Shown: positions 17,266 to 26,176 of the stretch, in pieces
Numbering within the stretch: the stretch's first letter is position 1
How the letters are laid out: each line of letters starts with the position of its first letter
Source: Methylocaldum marinum
Lineage (GTDB): Bacteria; Pseudomonadota; Gammaproteobacteria; Methylococcales; Methylococcaceae
Reading direction: 5' to 3'
DNA length: 64,000 nt
NCBI RefSeq assembly: GCF_003584645.1
Contig: NZ_AP017928.1
Coordinates: 88,981 to 152,980, forward strand
Notes under the pieces: model-generated
Seen by the model: the letters and a program-made list of their open reading frames with translations, nothing else
Told to the model about the DNA's origin: nothing
Database searches by the model: none
Program-made: the position numbers and the translations under genes

Positions 17266-18645
17266 ATGACAGGACAAAGCTTACACAAACACCGGAACCT
17301 CAAGCTCGATTTTTTTCGCGGCTTCGCTCTGCTGATCATTTTTATCAATCACATACCGGCGAACGAGTGGCTGGTTTTTACCCCGTCCCGTTATGGCTTG
17401 AGCGATGCAGCCGAAATCTTCGTGTTTCTCTCCGGTTACGCCGCGGCGATCGCCTACGGTCGCAGTTTCCGCGTTTCCGGTTTGTGGTTGGGCAGCGTTC
17501 GGGTATTTTACCGCTGCGCCCAAATCTACGGTGCCCATCTCACTCTTTTCATGCTCTTGGCGGTCATTTGCGTGTTGGGCAACGCCGTTTTCGGAGATCC
17601 GGATTATATTCGCGCTCTCAATCTTCAATATTTTTTCGATGAGACCCAGGAGGCTATACTCGGACTGATTTCCCTGCGTTATGTTCCGAACTATTTCGAT
17701 ATCCTGCCCATGTACTTCGTGGTCATGCTGTGGATACCGGTAGTGTGGGCGCTTTCCCGCATGCATGTCGCATTGGCCCTGGCTTTCCCGATCGGCGTTT
17801 ACCTCGCCATGTGGCACTATGGGCTGGAGCTTTCGGCCGAGCCGGACAGCGATCGCCCCTGGTTCTTCAACCCTTTCGGATGGCAGCTGATTTTCTTTAC
17901 CGGCTTCGCCTTCGGATCCGGCTGGATAAAGCCGCCTGCATACAAGGCCTGGCTGGCGGCAGCCTGCCTTGCCTTCGTGATTTTGTCATTACCCTTGACG
18001 CCGGCGGCGGAACTGCGTCCGACCGAGTTTCTGATTCGACTCCATGCCGATCTGCAGCCGTGGCTGGACAAGACTCACCTTGGGCCGCTACGCTGGACAT
18101 ATTTCCTGGCCTTGGCGTATCTCGTCACGCTGATCCTGCGGAATTGCGAAGACGGGTTGAATTCGAAGGCGGTTCGGCCGGTCATCGAAATGGGGCAGCA
18201 ATCACTGCCGATATTCATGTTGACGATGGCGCTCTCCTATGTCGGCGGCATGATTCTGGATCAATTCGGTCATGGCATGGTGATCCTTGCGGCGGTCAAT
18301 CTCGGAGGCTGCGCTTTTCTGCTGCTTGCCGCGCGCACGATGGCTTGGCTGAAATCCAGCCCATGGAAAGCTCAGACCGAACGTGGCGCGTTTTCGTCGG
18401 CAGGGCAAGGTGCTGAAAGCACTCCGCCTATTCCGCTTTTTGCCCCATTGTCGAGCGGATTGAAACAGATTCCGGCGGTGGTCTTTGCCGGATTCGTGGC
18501 TGCGGTACCTTTGTACCTGTCTCAAAAAGGCACCGTTGCACAATATTCCGTGTTGGCAATGCGTGGTGCGGGAGGGGCTTTCACGGAAGATCACGTAGGA
18601 AATGCAGCGAGCGTACCGAGAAATTTGGAATTGCCGCGGCCTTGA
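17266..18645 (+). CDS. opgC: OpgC-family membrane acyltransferase
   Basis: The 459-residue protein has about ten membrane helices and starts with LDFFRGFALLIIFINHIP, the hallmark of the OpgC/acyltransferase-3 family. These proteins succinylate or otherwise acylate periplasmic glucans. Further family features are AAEIFVFLSGYAAAIAYG and YFDILPMYFVVML. The tail after about residue 370 is low-complexity and ends in a last helix. It is divergent from the two-component system. The exact acyl group and acceptor cannot be read from sequence. Confidence 0.82.
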   Translation: MTGQSLHKHRNLKLDFFRGFALLIIFINHIPANEWLVFTPSRYGLSDAAEIFVFLSGYAAAIAYGRSFRVSGLWLGSVRVFYRCAQIYGAHLTLFMLLAVICVLGNAVFGDPDYIRALNLQYFFDETQEAILGLISLRYVPNYFDILPMYFVVMLWIPVVWALSRMHVALALAFPIGVYLAMWHYGLELSAEPDSDRPWFFNPFGWQLIFFTGFAFGSGWIKPPAYKAWLAAACLAFVILSLPLTPAAELRPTEFLIRLHADLQPWLDKTHLGPLRWTYFLALAYLVTLILRNCEDGLNSKAVRPVIEMGQQSLPIFMLTMALSYVGGMILDQFGHGMVILAAVNLGGCAFLLLAARTMAWLKSSPWKAQTERGAFSSAGQGAESTPPIPLFAPLSSGLKQIPAVVFAGFVAAVPLYLSQKGTVAQYSVLAMRGAGGAFTEDHVGNAASVPRNLELPRP

Positions 18646-18695
18646 CTCATGAAGGACGAAAGCGTGCCCGATCACGAGCCCGTCCCGGTGGGCCG

Positions 18696-18730
18696 CTTCT
18701 CCGCATTGGAGACTTGATCAGAGCTTCCTT
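18696..18730. repeat. 35-base dispersed repeat, copy 1
   Basis: This segment, with TTCTCCGCATTGGAGACTTG followed by ATCAGAGCTTCCTT, is nearly identical to 52037-52071. It contains a small dyad (TCTCC...GGAGA). Both copies lie in intergenic DNA. Confidence 0.6.
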
Positions 18731-18897
18731 CTTAAAGAGAGCGTACGGCCGGTCCGCAAGGAGCGAAAGCGGTCGGGTGCCGTACATTCCGAACCCGTCG
18801 AAAAATTTCGGCCGGGATTTCTTAAGTGCGAGCATGTCCCGCGAATGCCGGACCGCCATCTCCTCAAATCAAATCATGACCATTGCCAGAGGCGAAT

Positions 18898-19545
18898 ATG
18901 AGACCTTTCGAGAAATTATTGCTGGAAAATAAGGCTTGGGCAGAGGAAAAAACGATCCGCGAGACGGACTATTTTTCCCGGTTGGCGGGCGCTCAGACGC
19001 CGGACTTTTTATGGATAGGATGTTCCGACAGCCGAGTTCCGGCGGAAATCATCGTCAACGCCCAGCCCGGCGAGATTTTCGTACACCGGAATATCGCCAA
19101 TCAGGTCATCACCACGGACTTCAACAGCCTCAGCGTGATTCAATATGCCGTCGACGTGCTCAAGGTCAGCCACGTGATCGTCTGCGGTCATTATAATTGC
19201 GGCGGCATTCGTGCGGCGCTCAGTCCGCAGCGCTCGGAATTGTTGATCGTCAACAAATGGCTGATGCACATCAAGGACGTATATCGCCTGCATCAAGCCG
19301 AGATCAACGCCTTGGAGACCGATGAAGAACGTGCGGAGAGATTGGTGGAGCTCAACGTCATCGAGCAGGTTCAGACGCTCGCGCACCTTTCGGTGATCCA
19401 GCATTCGTGGAAACGCTACCAGCGTCCGGTTCTGCACGGGTGCGTATACGGGCTTAACGACGGCATTATCAAGGAACTCATTCGGCTTCCGCCCGAAACG
19501 CTGATTCATCCGATTTATCAGTACGCGGATTTGCCGGAGACCTGA
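18898..19545 (+). CDS. can: Beta-carbonic anhydrase
   Basis: The 215-residue enzyme interconverts CO2 and bicarbonate in the cytoplasm. The zinc ligands and catalytic dyad are intact: Cys42, Asp44 and Arg46 in GCSDSR, and His98 and Cys101 in CGHYNCGG. Length and sequence (EIFVHRNIANQV, HGCVYGLNDG) match the E. coli Can type. The start at 18898 follows AGAGG by five bases; an in-frame TTG at 18883 is less likely. It stands alone. Confidence 0.93.
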   Translation: MRPFEKLLLENKAWAEEKTIRETDYFSRLAGAQTPDFLWIGCSDSRVPAEIIVNAQPGEIFVHRNIANQVITTDFNSLSVIQYAVDVLKVSHVIVCGHYNCGGIRAALSPQRSELLIVNKWLMHIKDVYRLHQAEINALETDEERAERLVELNVIEQVQTLAHLSVIQHSWKRYQRPVLHGCVYGLNDGIIKELIRLPPETLIHPIYQYADLPET

Positions 19546-19569
19546 TTCCTTGCCCCGAGTCTACCGCTT

Positions 19570-19660
19570 GAGCCTATCTCGGTAGGTCGTTCGCCCTGAG
19601 CTTGTCGAAGGGCCGTGTCGAAGGATCTCGGGACCCGCCGGGATAGGCTTTTTAGACCCT
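19570..19660. repeat. Dispersed repeat with terminator-like ends
   Basis: GCCTATCTCGGTAGGTC pairs imperfectly with GACCCGCCGGGATAGGC, enclosing TTCGCCCTGAGCTTGTCGAA. A TTTTT run follows. It is a copy of the repeat at 12228 and may act as a terminator for the carbonic anhydrase gene. I see no gene between 19546 and 19980. Confidence 0.65.
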
Positions 19661-19980
19661 CGCCGCGTGTTCTTTCACTACCCGCGACATCGACCGAAAT
19701 ACTCAAAACGCCACTCCGGCGGGGCTTTGATCTTTCAGGGGAACAAGCTTTGCCGGTCGAAGCTTTTGCGCCGAAAGCAGAATACCCGCCATCGAAAGGA
19801 TTGCTGACGTTCGTCCGTTCAGGTACAAGGGATTTGCCGCCCGCGAACCGTCAGCGGTAACAGAAGGTCCGAGAAAGAGAAGGATCGGTCTCGATGGGGT
19901 TTCAGTCGAAACTGAAATCTCGCCGATGAATCTCGGTTTCAGAAACACTAAGAACATCCACCGGGAGGCGCGGAGAACGG

Positions 19981-21378
19981 ATGCTACGACACATCATCGT
20001 CATCTTGATCGGGTTATGGCTCTTGGTCGGAATAGCCGGCGCGGCCGAACGGCAAGCGTCCGAATCCCCGGCTCCGCCGGCGCCCAAGATAGTCGCGCAG
20101 CTGACCATAGACGGTCCCATCGGCCCGGCAATCAGTGATTACGTCGCGCGCGCGCTGAAAGACGCCGAATCCCGAAATGCCGTTTTGGCCGTCATTCGGA
20201 TGGACACGCCGGGAGGTCTCGATACCGCGATGCGCGACATCATCCGAATGATACTGGCTTCGCGTATTCCGATTGCGTCTTTCGTCGCTCCCAGCGGAGC
20301 CCGCGCGGCCAGCGCGGGCACCTACATTCTCTATGCCAGCCACATCGCCGCCATGGCCCCGGCTACCAATCTCGGCGCGGCTACCCCGGTTGCCATCGGC
20401 GGGCCGGGAGGCAATGAAGGCGAGTCCGAGCCGAAGGAGAAGGACGGCGAGAGATCCGGGGCCGACTCCGGCGACGCCATGTCCAGGAAAATGATCAACG
20501 ACGCAGTGGCCTACTTGCGGGGGCTCGCTCATCTCCGGGGCCGAAACGCGGAATGGGCTGAAAAATCGGTGCGCGAGGGTGCGAGTCTTACCGCCGAGGA
20601 AGCGCTTAAGATGCACGTCATCGACCTGGTTTCGCCCGATATTCCCACCCTGCTTGCCGAATTGCAGGGCCGGCGGGTGAATGTTCTGGGACGCGAAGTG
20701 ACCCTGGATTTGACCGGCGCCTCCGTTGAAACGATAGACCCCGACTGGCGCAGCCGTCTGCTGGCCGTCATCACCAACCCTAATGTCGCCTATATTCTGA
20801 TGATGATCGGAGTGTACGGCCTGATACTCGAATTCTATAACCCGGGATCGATCGTGCCGGGGACGGTGGGCGTCATTTCTCTGTTGCTGGCGATGTATGC
20901 CTTTCAGGTCCTGCCGGTGAATTATGCCGGTCTCGCCCTGATCATCGTCGGTATCGGTTTGATGATCGCCGAGGCATTCGCACCGAGTTTCGGGGCGCTA
21001 GGCCTCGGCGGCATCGCAGCCTTCGTCATCGGCAGCGTCATTTTGATCGATACCGAACGCATGCCCGGGGTGGGGCTCAGTTGGGCCGTAATCGCGGCGT
21101 TCGCCCTGGCCAGCTTGATGTTCTTCGGGCTCGCGGTCGGCCTTATTCTGCGGTCACGGCATAAACCCGTGGTCACAGGGCGCGAAGAAATGATCGGCGC
21201 CTTCGGGACGGCTCTGGAGGATTTCCGGGAAAACGGCAGAATCCATGTCCGAAGCGAAATCTGGACGGCGCGCAGCGGGATTCCGGTGCACAAGGGTCAA
21301 CTCGTCCGTGTAACGGGACTGGATGGGTTGATTCTCAGCGTTACGCCATTGGAAGAACGAGAGGAGCGAGAACCATGA
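19981..21378 (+). CDS. NfeD-family membrane serine protease
   Basis: The 465-residue protein starts with a signal ([18 protein letters not shown]). A ClpP-like serine protease domain follows ([24 protein letters not shown] carries the probable catalytic Ser). Several membrane helices come next (about residues 255-390), then a C-terminal NfeD OB-fold domain ([11 protein letters not shown]...[14 protein letters not shown]). The family cleaves membrane proteins of the stomatin type. Its stop overlaps the start of the slipin gene, the usual nfeD-stomatin pairing. An acidic, Gly/Pro/Glu-rich insertion ([15 protein letters not shown]) sits near residue 145. Confidence 0.9.
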   Translation: MLRHIIVILIGLWLLVGIAGAAERQASESPAPPAPKIVAQLTIDGPIGPAISDYVARALKDAESRNAVLAVIRMDTPGGLDTAMRDIIRMILASRIPIASFVAPSGARAASAGTYILYASHIAAMAPATNLGAATPVAIGGPGGNEGESEPKEKDGERSGADSGDAMSRKMINDAVAYLRGLAHLRGRNAEWAEKSVREGASLTAEEALKMHVIDLVSPDIPTLLAELQGRRVNVLGREVTLDLTGASVETIDPDWRSRLLAVITNPNVAYILMMIGVYGLILEFYNPGSIVPGTVGVISLLLAMYAFQVLPVNYAGLALIIVGIGLMIAEAFAPSFGALGLGGIAAFVIGSVILIDTERMPGVGLSWAVIAAFALASLMFFGLAVGLILRSRHKPVVTGREEMIGAFGTALEDFRENGRIHVRSEIWTARSGIPVHKGQLVRVTGLDGLILSVTPLEEREEREP

Positions 21379-22136
21379 TAACCACCTATTTTGTCGTTTT
21401 TCTGGCCGTCATCGTGCTGATGTTTCTGTTCGCGGCGATCAAAGTTCTGCGCGAATACGAACGGGGGGTCATTTTTTTGCTGGGCCGATTCTACAAGGTA
21501 AAGGGGCCGGGGCTGTTCATCGTAATTCCGATCATTCAGCAGATGGTCAAGGTCGATCTCAGGACCATCGTGATGGATGTGCCGACCCAGGACGTGATAT
21601 CGAGGGACAATGTTTCGGTCAAGGTGAACGCGATCGTCTTTTTCCGCGTCATCGACCCAGCCAACGCCATCATCCAGGTGGAGAATTATTTCGAGGCGAC
21701 CAGCCAGCTCGCGCAGACGACTTTGCGTTCGGTGCTCGGCCAGCACGAACTGGACGAAATGCTGGCGGGACGGGAGAAGTTGAACATCGATATACAGGGG
21801 GTACTCGATCAGCAGACCGATGCCTGGGGCATCAAGGTCTCCAATGTCGAGATCAAACATGTTGACCTGGACGAGAGCATGGTACGGGCGATCGCGCGGC
21901 AGGCGGAGGCCGAACGCGAGCGCCGCGCCAAAGTGATACACGCCGAGGGCGAGTTTCAGGCCTCGCAGCGGCTGGTCGAAGCCGCTAAGACCCTGGCGCA
22001 GGCTCCCAGAGCCATCGAGCTCCGCTATCTCCAGACCTTGACCGAGGTTGCGGGCGATCGATCTTCGACCTTCGTGTTCCCGCTGCCCATGGAAATCTTG
22101 AGCGCCCTCAAAACCGGCCAGGATACGAAGCCCTGA
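21375..22136 (+). CDS. Slipin (stomatin-like SPFH protein)
   Basis: The 253-residue protein has one N-terminal membrane helix (residues about 3-21) and an SPFH domain. Family signatures include [13 protein letters not shown] and [31 protein letters not shown], followed by an oligomerising coiled coil. It forms membrane microdomain scaffolds and is the usual partner of NfeD. Start and upstream stop overlap (ATGA), indicating translational coupling. Confidence 0.92.
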   Translation: MITTYFVVFLAVIVLMFLFAAIKVLREYERGVIFLLGRFYKVKGPGLFIVIPIIQQMVKVDLRTIVMDVPTQDVISRDNVSVKVNAIVFFRVIDPANAIIQVENYFEATSQLAQTTLRSVLGQHELDEMLAGREKLNIDIQGVLDQQTDAWGIKVSNVEIKHVDLDESMVRAIARQAEAERERRAKVIHAEGEFQASQRLVEAAKTLAQAPRAIELRYLQTLTEVAGDRSSTFVFPLPMEILSALKTGQDTKP

Positions 22137-22321
22137 TCGAGGGGGGCGACTCTTGGCGTGTCCACGCGGACTGGCCTTTGGTGAGAGTGGGGCAGCGGCC
22201 GTTGCCGCTCTTTCGCGGCACTGTCCACTGAGAGGATAATGCGGCTTCGGGCAAGCTTTGGTTGCCCGGGCCGCGCTCCGTCGCGATCTGTTCCGAACAT
22301 TCAAACGAGGTTATTGCCGAT

Positions 22322-22621
22322 ATGCCGCTTTTGATTTCGATTCTGCTGACCATAGGCATCATCTATTGGTATTACCGAACCGCCGAACGACTGGGACTGA
22401 AGTCGCTGCACTGGGGTATCGCCGGAGCTATCGCTTATCAGGTACCGGCCTGGGCCTGGATGATTTTGGTTTCCAAACCCTATTTATCCTCGCTCAGAGG
22501 CGCGACGAAAACCGGCATGTCGGCGTTCTTGATCGGCCACTCCTGGATCCTGGTAGGCGCGCTTTGCGCCCTTGCGGTTTATAAGTTTTTCCTGTTGAAG
22601 GCCAATGTTCGCGGATCGTAA
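22322..22621 (+). CDS. Small integral membrane protein
   Basis: The 99-residue hydrophobic protein has about three membrane helices (LLISILLTIGIIYWYYRTAE, GIAGAIAYQVPAWAWMILV, HSWILVGALCALAVYKFFLL). I choose the ATG at 22322 because upstream in-frame sequence is charged and lacks a ribosome binding site; GAGG lies at about 22307. I do not recognise the family. It lies 185 bases after the slipin gene on the same strand and may be transcribed with it. Confidence 0.65.
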   Translation: MPLLISILLTIGIIYWYYRTAERLGLKSLHWGIAGAIAYQVPAWAWMILVSKPYLSSLRGATKTGMSAFLIGHSWILVGALCALAVYKFFLLKANVRGS

Positions 22622-22700
22622 GCGTTCGATTGTCGGTAGCGGACGAACAGCCGATTTTGAAATCGGCGGGTGAAAAAAGGGATTCCGGGTTTATTAATCA

Positions 22701-22733
22701 GGCCCGGAAATACCAGGAGGGTATTTACGGGCC
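22701..22733. repeat. Hairpin repeat shared with 28.6 kb
   Basis: GGCCCGGAAATACC (22701-22714) pairs with GGTATTTACGGGCC (22720-22733), one mismatch, with loop AGGAG. A related sequence with the same outer arms and flanks (ATCAGGCCCG...GTATTT-CGGGCCGCCGC) lies at 28585-28616. Both are in intergenic DNA. Confidence 0.6.
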
Positions 22734-22806
22734 GCCGCCCAGGCCGGTACACGCCCGGCCTGATCTTACACGGTTTCTCGCCGCGCCGGGGCATCCCTGC
22801 CCCAGA

Positions 22807-22838
22807 TTTACCCGGCCTATATTCATAGGCCGGGTAAA
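22807..22838. terminator. Strong hairpin between convergent genes
   Basis: TTTACCCGGCCTAT (22807-22820) is a perfect inverse of ATAGGCCGGGTAAA (22825-22838), loop ATTC. It lies between the membrane protein gene and the convergent PuuD-like gene and resembles the terminator at 2802. Confidence 0.75.
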
Positions 22839-22874
22839 TAGAACCGAAACCCCTTTTGATTTTGATGTGCGCTT

Positions 22875-23498
22875 TTACGCTAGGTGTCCCGCAGCGACCA
22901 TGAAATAGAGCATCGGGATCGAGAACATGGTGTTGAGTCGGCTGGTCAGCATGGCTGTCCGCGCGGCCGCCTTCTTTTCATCATCCGTGGCTTCGACCAG
23001 ACCCAACACTTTTTTCTGGTTGGGCCAGATGATGTTCCAGACATTGTAGGCCATGATCAGACCGAGCCACATTCCGAGGCCGATATATGTGGCTGGGCCG
23101 CCGTTGAAGTAGCCCAGCAGCAGAGCCTGGACGATATAGCCGTTCAGGGTGGCGAGAATCAGGCCGGTTACCACGGTGGACAACGCCGCCCAGCGGAACC
23201 AGAACAGCGCGGTCGGCGCGATGATCTTGCCGATCGCGGGCTTTTGTTCGTCCGGAATTTTGGGCATGGAAGGGATCTGGACGAAATTGAAGTACCAGAG
23301 CAAACCGATCCACATGACGCCCGAAAGCACATGCAGCCAGCGAAAAAGAAAGGCAAACCAGACTTGCGATATCTCGAAGCTGCCGGTTGCGAACGCGAGA
23401 GCCGCAGCCAGCACGACGCCGAAGATCAGCGCCCTTTCCAGTTTGTCCAAGCCGAATTTGGCGAGCGCGTCGATCACCTGGATCATGACATTTTGCAT
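22875..23498 (-). CDS. Urate hydroxylase PuuD N-terminal domain-like membrane protein
   Basis: The 207-residue protein has about four or five membrane helices and matches the membrane part of PuuD (Urate_ox_N, DUF989): RWLHVLSGVMWIGLLWYFNFVQIP, WFRWAALSTVVTGLILA, YNVWNIIWPNQKKVLG. Full PuuD carries a C-terminal cytochrome c, absent here. Conserved His in RWLHV could bind haem. The start at 23498 follows a GGGGAG by eight bases. No purine-catabolism gene is nearby, so urate oxidation is not supported and a redox or haem-binding role is only a guess. A dyad lies 31-66 bases upstream of the start. Confidence 0.75.
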   Translation of the reverse strand: MQNVMIQVIDALAKFGLDKLERALIFGVVLAAALAFATGSFEISQVWFAFLFRWLHVLSGVMWIGLLWYFNFVQIPSMPKIPDEQKPAIGKIIAPTALFWFRWAALSTVVTGLILATLNGYIVQALLLGYFNGGPATYIGLGMWLGLIMAYNVWNIIWPNQKKVLGLVEATDDEKKAAARTAMLTSRLNTMFSIPMLYFMVAAGHLA

Positions 23499-23528
23499 TT
23501 TCGATCTCCCCTTTTGTTTTTTGTTGGT

Positions 23529-23564
23529 GTTGACTAACGTGTGCAAAGTGTGCACACGGTCAAC
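23529..23564. promoter_or_regulatory. Candidate operator: nested dyad
   Basis: GTTGAC (23529-23534) pairs with GTCAAC (23559-23564), and inside them CGTGTGCA (23538-23545) pairs with TGCACACG (23551-23558). The 36-base dyad lies just upstream of the PuuD-like start and looks like a binding site for a dimeric regulator. No regulator gene is adjacent. Confidence 0.5.
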
Positions 23565-23905
23565 AGAGTATTCTTCTCCGGTGTGGCGATCAAATGGAAT
23601 TGGGTGGCTGCACCATCGTCCGGTATTCGACGGCATTCAGCCCGCGACATGCGTTTCGGAAGGACGCCGGGCCGAGTCGGCCGCCGGGGAGCGCGCGCAC
23701 GATTCCCGGTTTCGCAATCGCGGCCGGAAATCGCCCGGTCGAGCAGGCGTGCGGATCCAAAACGAGGCTTGCCGCGGCGGGTCCCGGGCGGACGAAGCTC
23801 GCTTATTCGATGCCGATGCTTTCCGAGTAAGCGTCCGGCTGTCCGCATAATTCCCACCGATTAGCGCCTGAGTCACAGTATCGCCATATTCCCGAAGAGG
23901 AGGAG

Positions 23906-24208
23906 ATGGCGATGACGAAACAAGAACGAGAGATGCATTGGCGGGTCCTGCTGGAGCAACAGGCAGGGAGTGGGTTGTCGGTGCGCGCTTGGTGTGCGCG
24001 CGAGGCGGTCAGCTATGCGGCGTTCATCTACTGGCGTCGACGCGTAGCGCAGCCAGCGGTGGTGGCGCCACTGACGTTGATGCGGGTAGATGGCGGTGAG
24101 ACAGCAGTCGGTGGTCTGTGGTTGTCGGTGGGCGGGGTTCGCATCGAGGTGAAACCGGGGTTCGATGCCGGGTTGTTGAAGCAGGTGGTGGCCGCATTGG
24201 TCTCGTGA
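23906..24208 (+). CDS. tnpA: IS66 TnpA accessory protein
   Basis: The 100-residue protein has an N-terminal helix-turn-helix pattern (HWRVLLEQQAGSGLSVRAWC followed by SYAAFIYWRRR), typical of IS66 OrfA, and a beta-rich C-terminus (GGVRIEVKPGFDAGLLKQVV). A GAGGAGGAG site precedes the ATG. The stop overlaps the tnpB start (ATGA). It supports transposition of the element. Confidence 0.88.
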   Translation: MAMTKQEREMHWRVLLEQQAGSGLSVRAWCAREAVSYAAFIYWRRRVAQPAVVAPLTLMRVDGGETAVGGLWLSVGGVRIEVKPGFDAGLLKQVVAALVS

Positions 24209-24549
24209 TGCTGGCGACGATTCTGAGTGCGGCGGCGGTGTATGTGGTGGCCGAGCCGGTCGATTTGCGCAAGTCCATCGATGGTTTGGCGCTGGCGGTG
24301 GAGAGCAGTCTGGGGCATTCGCCGTTATCGGGTGCGGTGTTCGTGTTTTTCAACCGGGGCCGGGACAAGGTGAAGCTGTTGTGGTGGGATCGTCACGGTT
24401 TCTGGCTGGCCTACAAGCGGCTGGAGAAAGGCCGCTTCCGCAAGCCGGTTCAGGGGACGATTTCGCGCTCGGACCTGCTGCTGTTGCTGGAAGGCGTGGA
24501 CCTGACGGTGGCCCGTTTCCGCGCGGTTCGCGCGGGTCGGGTCGGCTGA
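24208..24549 (+). CDS. tnpB: IS66 TnpB accessory protein
   Basis: This 113-residue protein is the IS66 Orf2 type, with the family signature EPVDLRKSIDGLALAVESSLG, FVFFNRGRDKVKLLWWDRHG and LYKRLEKGRF-like WLAYKRLEKGRF. The ATG at 24208 overlaps the tnpA stop by four bases. Its biochemical role is not well defined, but it is required in IS66 elements. It is unrelated to the RNA-guided TnpB at 56966. Confidence 0.9.
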   Translation: MLATILSAAAVYVVAEPVDLRKSIDGLALAVESSLGHSPLSGAVFVFFNRGRDKVKLLWWDRHGFWLAYKRLEKGRFRKPVQGTISRSDLLLLLEGVDLTVARFRAVRAGRVG

Positions 24550-24607
24550 GTCGAAAGTGCCTAAAACCCGCATCAGAGCTGGGCTTTCGGGTGGTCCACC
24601 GGGTATA

Positions 24608-26119
24608 ATGGCAGCCATGAATGCCGCCGCTCTCGCCGAAGAAAATCGTACTCTAAAGGCCACCCTGGCCCAGCGCGAGGCGCGCATCGAACGGCTGGAA
24701 TTCGACCTAGCGCAGCTGAAGAAGCTGCTGTTCGGCGCCCGTTCCGAGCGACTGGCGACCCTCCCCGACATCGACCAACTGCCGCTGTGGGATGAGGTGC
24801 CCGAGGACGCCCCCGTCGCCAGTCCGGTGGCGTTCAAGACGGTGGTGGTGCAATCGCCCGCCAAGAATCAACCGAAGCGCACCGCACTGCCGGCGCATCT
24901 GCCGCGAGAGATCGTGGTATTGCCGTTGTCGGCACAAGACCGGCAGTGTCCTGCCTGCGGTGAGGAACGGCCGGTGATCGGCTACGAAAGCTCCGAACGC
25001 TTGGATTACGTCCCGGCGCAACTGAAGGTCGTGGAAACGCGGCGGGAAAAGTGCGCCTGCGCGAAGTGCCAAGGGCAGTTGACCACGGTACCGGCCCCGC
25101 CGCAAATCATCGAGCAGGGCATCCCTCTGCCGGGTCTTCTGGCACATCTGCTGATGGCTAAATACGGCTATCACCTGCCGCTGTACCGCATCGAGCAAAT
25201 CTTTGCCCGCCAGGGTGTCCCCATTGCCCGCACCACGTTGTGCGACTGGGTCATCCAGAGCGGCTGGCAGCTGCAGCCCTTGGTCGAGCGGATGCTGGCG
25301 TTGCTCAAGCAACAGCCGGTGATCTTCTCGGACGACACCACTGTGGCGGTGCAGGACCGCGGCAAGACGCGGGAAACCCGGTTTTGGGTATACGCCGGCC
25401 ACTCGCCGCCCATCGTCGTCTATGACCACACCGAAACCCGGGCGGGCAAGCATCCCAAGGCCAAACTGGAAGGCTACAGCGGCTACCTGCAGGCGGACGC
25501 CTATGCCGGTTACGACCAGATCTTCGCCGCAGGCAAGGTCCTGGAAGTGGCGTGCTGGGCGCATGCGCGCCGCAAGTTCTTCGAGATTGCCCGACAGACC
25601 GAGAACGGCAAGCGCATCAGCGCCCATGAGGCCTTGGAGTACATCGGCCGGCTCTACGCCATCGAACGGGAGGCCAAGGAACAGCAACTCGACGCCGAAG
25701 GCACCCGAAAGCTACGGCAGGAACAGGCGCGGCCGATCCTGGCCGAGTTCAAGGCCTGGCTCGAAGACCGGCTGCGCCAGCTGGCGCCCAAGACCCCCAC
25801 TGCCCAGGCCATCGGCTATGCCCTCAAGAACTGGCCGGCGCTGGAGCGCTATACCGAAGACGGTCGCCTGGAGATCGACAACAACCGCAGTGAGCGGGCG
25901 ATCCGCCCCCTCACCATCGGCCGCAAGAACTGGCTGTTCCTCGGCTCGCCCAAGGGCGGCCAGGTCGCCGCCACGGTGTTCAGCCTCATCCAAACCTGCA
26001 AGGAACTCGACCTCAACCCAGAGGCCTACCTGAAAGACGTCCTGACCCGTTTACCCACCACCAAGCAGAGGGAGATCGACAGCCTGCTACCCCACAACTG
26101 GAAACCAGCCAACGTATAA
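24608..26119 (+). CDS. tnpC: IS66 transposase TnpC
   Basis: The 503-residue DDE transposase has an N-terminal coiled coil (EENRTLKATLAQREARIERLE), the FGARSERL motif, and a zinc-finger region (CPACGEERPVIGYESSERLDYVPAQLKVVE). The catalytic core contains SDDTTV, GYLQADAYAGYD and the C-terminal NNRSERAIRPL...KNWLFLGS. It appears full-length. I prefer the ATG at 24608; an in-frame GTG at 24557 would add 17 residues. Confidence 0.92.
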   Translation: MAAMNAAALAEENRTLKATLAQREARIERLEFDLAQLKKLLFGARSERLATLPDIDQLPLWDEVPEDAPVASPVAFKTVVVQSPAKNQPKRTALPAHLPREIVVLPLSAQDRQCPACGEERPVIGYESSERLDYVPAQLKVVETRREKCACAKCQGQLTTVPAPPQIIEQGIPLPGLLAHLLMAKYGYHLPLYRIEQIFARQGVPIARTTLCDWVIQSGWQLQPLVERMLALLKQQPVIFSDDTTVAVQDRGKTRETRFWVYAGHSPPIVVYDHTETRAGKHPKAKLEGYSGYLQADAYAGYDQIFAAGKVLEVACWAHARRKFFEIARQTENGKRISAHEALEYIGRLYAIEREAKEQQLDAEGTRKLRQEQARPILAEFKAWLEDRLRQLAPKTPTAQAIGYALKNWPALERYTEDGRLEIDNNRSERAIRPLTIGRKNWLFLGSPKGGQVAATVFSLIQTCKELDLNPEAYLKDVLTRLPTTKQREIDSLLPHNWKPANV

Positions 26120-26176
26120 GGTCCTGACGGTTAACTGTTCGGCGGCATCAGGAAAAGACTGTCCTCCAGCGGACGC

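Larger units (their letters stand above)
23906..26119 (+). mobile_element. IS66-family insertion sequence
   Basis: Three genes in the canonical IS66 order (tnpA, tnpB, tnpC) are complete. The coordinates cover the genes only. I could not fix the terminal inverted repeats; TTAGCGCCTGAG near 23861 and GGTCCTGACGGTTAA near 26120 mark the likely outer regions. It sits between the PuuD-like gene and the GGDEF-EAL gene without truncating either. Confidence 0.85.

Noticed and set aside
26120..26176. IS66 truncation of the GGDEF-EAL gene
   Set aside because: The EAL domain ends normally (EGQGYFIMKAMPAPSLTDRLL) before the stop, so the element lies outside the gene. The defect is the frameshift inside the PAS domain.
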